7,633 bases of DNA from an uncultured Chitinophagaceae bacterium (GTDB lineage: Bacteria > Bacteroidota > Bacteroidia > Chitinophagales > Chitinophagaceae), in NCBI GenBank assembly GCA_903832075.1, contig CAILAF010000034.1, forward strand, positions 1 through 7,633, given 5' to 3'. The first letter of the stretch is position 1. Each line of letters opens with the position of its first letter. Under the pieces are notes generated by a model. That model did no database searches, had not been told where the DNA came from, and saw only the letters and a program-made list of their open reading frames with translations. Position numbers and translations under genes: made by a program. Of this stretch, positions 5,264 to 7,633 are shown piece by piece.

Positions 5264-7633
5264 TCAGGCTTCTGATTTTTTTGTTCTCAGACTTTGAAAA
5301 ATTGCGCCAATTACTAATAACCAAATTAATGCTGATGATATAACAGATAATTTATTGCTACTGTAATAGGAGGCAGGTTTAAATTCAAAAGTAATTTTAT
5401 GATCACCTGCCGGAATTTCAACACCACGCAAAACATAGTTAGTTGGGATAATGGTTGATTCATTTCCATCAATATAAACTTTCCATCCATCTTTATAATA
5501 TATTTCACTGAACACGGCATAACATTCGGCTTTGCTTGTTGAATGATATTCTACAAAATCATTATCATTTTTTATTAAATTGATCTTTGCTGTTGAATCA
5601 ACAGAAGAATGAATTTGTGATTTGAATTGTTCCTCAACAATAGCAGTATCCTTCGGATTAAAATTAGTTAAGGCATCCATTGTAGCAGCTGCTCCATTTG
5701 TATATTTAATTCCTTTCACAAACCAGCAGGCGCCTAATGCTTCTTGATTAGCAATAGTATCTGAAGCAAGATTCCCTTGAATAACATATTTTGTATTAAG
5801 CATGTTTAATACAGGTTTGCAATTAGGAAAATTATATAATTGCTTTTCAATCAAATCCTGATAGATACTGAGTTTGGCGGGATGATAACCACCAACAGAT
5901 TTATGAAAATAAGCGCTGATTGCACCTCCATTAAATGCAGGTTGAATTCCTTGTGCAATATTTAACACTCTGTAATAAGAATTGTCTTTTGCGATGATGG
6001 CATCAGAAGCAGTTGGTTTAAAAACTGTTTCAGTATCATTCTCATCCTGATAATTATCTGCATTCAAATATTTATTGTCAATAGTGATAATATCAATAAA
6101 AGCTAACACTCCAATTGTTGCTAAAACAACTGTACTGCTAACTTTCTTCTTGATAAATAACCATATAATTGATCCAACTATTACAATAAAAAATAAAGAA
6201 CGAATTAATGATCCTAAGAATAAATTTTTTCTATCTTCTTCTAATCCTTTAATGAAAGCTTTAATTGGTTGCTCAAGTGTAGCTTTCTGTTGTGCATCAG
6301 GAATTGCAGCAACTTGTTTTAAAATATTTTGATCTCCTGCTGCTGTAAAGTCTGAACTTACATAAACTAATAATGCAGCAACAAATATTCCGAGTACTAT
6401 TAATAAACTTTTTTTGTATTGTTGCCAAAGCGCTTCTTTATTATCAGTAGAAATTATTTTTTGAACTGTTAATACGGCCATCATGCTTAATAATAAAGTT
6501 GGTACAACTAAGATCATGCTTGGTGCACGAAACTTATTATACATAGGTAAATATTTTAAAAGCAAAGAATTAAATCCGTCAAAATAGCCGCCCCAACTCA
6601 TTATTATAGTTAAGACAATGGTAGCAAGTATCCACCATTTATGTTTTCCATCTAATAATAAAAATCCTATCAATGCTAAAAAACAAATGATGGCACCAAC
6701 ATAAGGTGGACCGGAAGTTCCTGAACTAATTCCGCCCCAATAAAAACCAAGGAGTCCCATTCCTTGAATTTGCTGTGCCAATTGTTGTGGCATTTGTTGT
6801 AATGCTTCAATTGCTTTTGATTTATCTTGATCAACTTCATAAGGACTACTGCTTCCACCATATAAAAATGGAAACATCATTACCAATGGTTCTGTTTTAT
6901 AAATGCTGTAACTAAACGCATAATCTTTACTCAAACCGTTTTTTGTAAAATTTTTTCCGTCAGCTAATGCGCTTCCGTTTCTTATGGTTGCTTTCGAGTA
7001 TTCATAAGTTGTTGCCAGCATCACTAAATTCACCAATACACCTAACAATGCACTGCCTAATGCAATACTTGTTGCAGTAAATAATTGTTTATATTCTTTT
7101 TGCTTTATCCAATCAATAAAATATCCTATGGTTAAAAAGAAAATAATAATCAACGTGTAATAAATTACTTGCAAATGATTGGAGCCGATTAAGAGCGATG
7201 TAGTTAATGCAGTTAAGGCTGCGCCCCACCAAAATTTTTTTTCGTAAACTAAAATGAGCGAACCGATTAATGCAGGCATATATGCAATAGCAACCATTTG
7301 TGTATCATGTCCGGCACCAATAATAACCGGATTAAATGTTGCATAAGCGTATGCCAATCCGCCAATAATACTTACATAAGGATTTGATTTGAGTACCAAT
7401 GCTAAGAAATAAAAACATAAAGAAGCTAAAAAGAAAAAATTTGCAGGCTTTGATAAAAATAACATCAATGGTTGTTGCAAATAATTGATGGAAATAGCAT
7501 TCTCACCACCAATAGCTATTTGATAACCCGGCATGCCACTAAACATGCCATTGGTCCATAATGGCCAATTTCCATGTTTATCTTTATAATCCTGCATGTC
7601 TTTACTCATTCCTTTCCATTGCAACACATCACT
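5264..7633 (-). CDS. YfhO-family polytopic membrane protein, 5' end cut by window edge
   Basis: The frame is open to the window edge; 789 residues are visible. A GTG at 7627-7625 could serve as a start, but the codons before it read Ser-Asp-Val, matching the conserved 'SDVxQxxGM' region of Bacteroidota YfhO proteins, so the true start and probably a first membrane helix lie outside. Counting from that GTG, I see PLWTNGMFSGMPGYQI (22-37), AGHDTQM (105-111), about 12 hydrophobic helices between 63 and 516, and YNKFRAPSMIL (363-373). A large, probably extracytoplasmic domain (about 520-760) follows, with YYKDGWKVYIDG (710-721) and VEIPAGDH (736-743), then a final helix (763-781). Bacillus subtilis YfhO is a GT-C-type enzyme linked to glycosylation of lipoteichoic acid from a lipid-linked sugar. 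The role in Bacteroidota is less clear; transfer of a sugar outside the inner membrane is an inference. It is the first visible gene of the four-gene leftward run. Confidence 0.9.
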   Translation of the reverse strand, partial: SDVLQWKGMSKDMQDYKDKHGNWPLWTNGMFSGMPGYQIAIGGENAISINYLQQPLMLFLSKPANFFFLASLCFYFLALVLKSNPYVSIIGGLAYAYATFNPVIIGAGHDTQMVAIAYMPALIGSLILVYEKKFWWGAALTALTTSLLIGSNHLQVIYYTLIIIFFLTIGYFIDWIKQKEYKQLFTATSIALGSALLGVLVNLVMLATTYEYSKATIRNGSALADGKNFTKNGLSKDYAFSYSIYKTEPLVMMFPFLYGGSSSPYEVDQDKSKAIEALQQMPQQLAQQIQGMGLLGFYWGGISSGTSGPPYVGAIICFLALIGFLLLDGKHKWWILATIVLTIIMSWGGYFDGFNSLLLKYLPMYNKFRAPSMILVVPTLLLSMMAVLTVQKIISTDNKEALWQQYKKSLLIVLGIFVAALLVYVSSDFTAAGDQNILKQVAAIPDAQQKATLEQPIKAFIKGLEEDRKNLFLGSLIRSLFFIVIVGSIIWLFIKKKVSSTVVLATIGVLAFIDIITIDNKYLNADNYQDENDTETVFKPTASDAIIAKDNSYYRVLNIAQGIQPAFNGGAISAYFHKSVGGYHPAKLSIYQDLIEKQLYNFPNCKPVLNMLNTKYVIQGNLASDTIANQEALGACWFVKGIKYTNGAAATMDALTNFNPKDTAIVEEQFKSQIHSSVDSTAKINLIKNDNDFVEYHSTSKAECYAVFSEIYYKDGWKVYIDGNESTIIPTNYVLRGVEIPAGDHKITFEFKPASYYSSNKLSVISSALIWLLVIGAIFQSLRTKKSEA

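Noticed and set aside
6075..6332. Plus-strand open frame inside the YfhO gene
   Set aside because: Antisense shadow of a membrane-protein gene, with no start context or motif.
7625..7627. GTG as the start of the YfhO gene
   Set aside because: The codons before it continue the conserved Ser-Asp-Val region and the family has more N-terminal sequence, so this is an internal Val in a gene cut by the window edge.

Overview
The window is AT-rich, densely coded DNA (gaps of 4 to 40 bases, several overlapping stop/start junctions) and most likely belongs to a Bacteroidota chromosome. The Bacteroidota-type YfhO membrane protein, the lack of clear Shine-Dalgarno sequences and the AT-rich codon use all point there. 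A Chitinophagaceae-like relative is my guess, but the sequence alone does not prove the family.

All seven genes look like surface-glycan biosynthesis genes. At the left, a GT9 (heptosyltransferase-like) glycosyltransferase runs leftward and is cut by the window edge (1-904). After a 40-base divergent gap, two rightward genes follow with a 4-base ATGA overlap: a class I SAM-dependent methyltransferase (945-1661) and a GT-A-like glycosyltransferase with a DxD motif (1658-2635). This pair meets a leftward run of four genes tail to tail, with a 6-base overlap in which the two stop codons lie side by side. Read in the direction of transcription, that run is: a YfhO-family polytopic membrane protein (5' end outside the window), a GT4-like GT-B glycosyltransferase, a GT2 glycosyltransferase, and a second, dissimilar SAM methyltransferase. 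The gaps in this run are 4 bases, a 4-base overlap and 9 bases, so it is very probably one operon.

Together the genes fit assembly of a lipopolysaccharide, O-antigen, capsule or protein-linked glycan. Four soluble or peripheral glycosyltransferases would act at the cytoplasmic face, two methyltransferases could modify sugars or the chain end, and YfhO could add a sugar on the outer face of the inner membrane. The exact glycan cannot be read from the sequence.

I found no RNA genes, insertion sequences, CRISPR arrays, integrase sites or clear terminators, and no gene-free stretch longer than 40 bases. Nothing here is convincingly a previously undescribed system. The points worth a second look are the two-orientation layout, the paired unrelated methyltransferases, YfhO without an obvious lipid-linked-sugar synthase beside it, and some departures from glycosyltransferase motifs.
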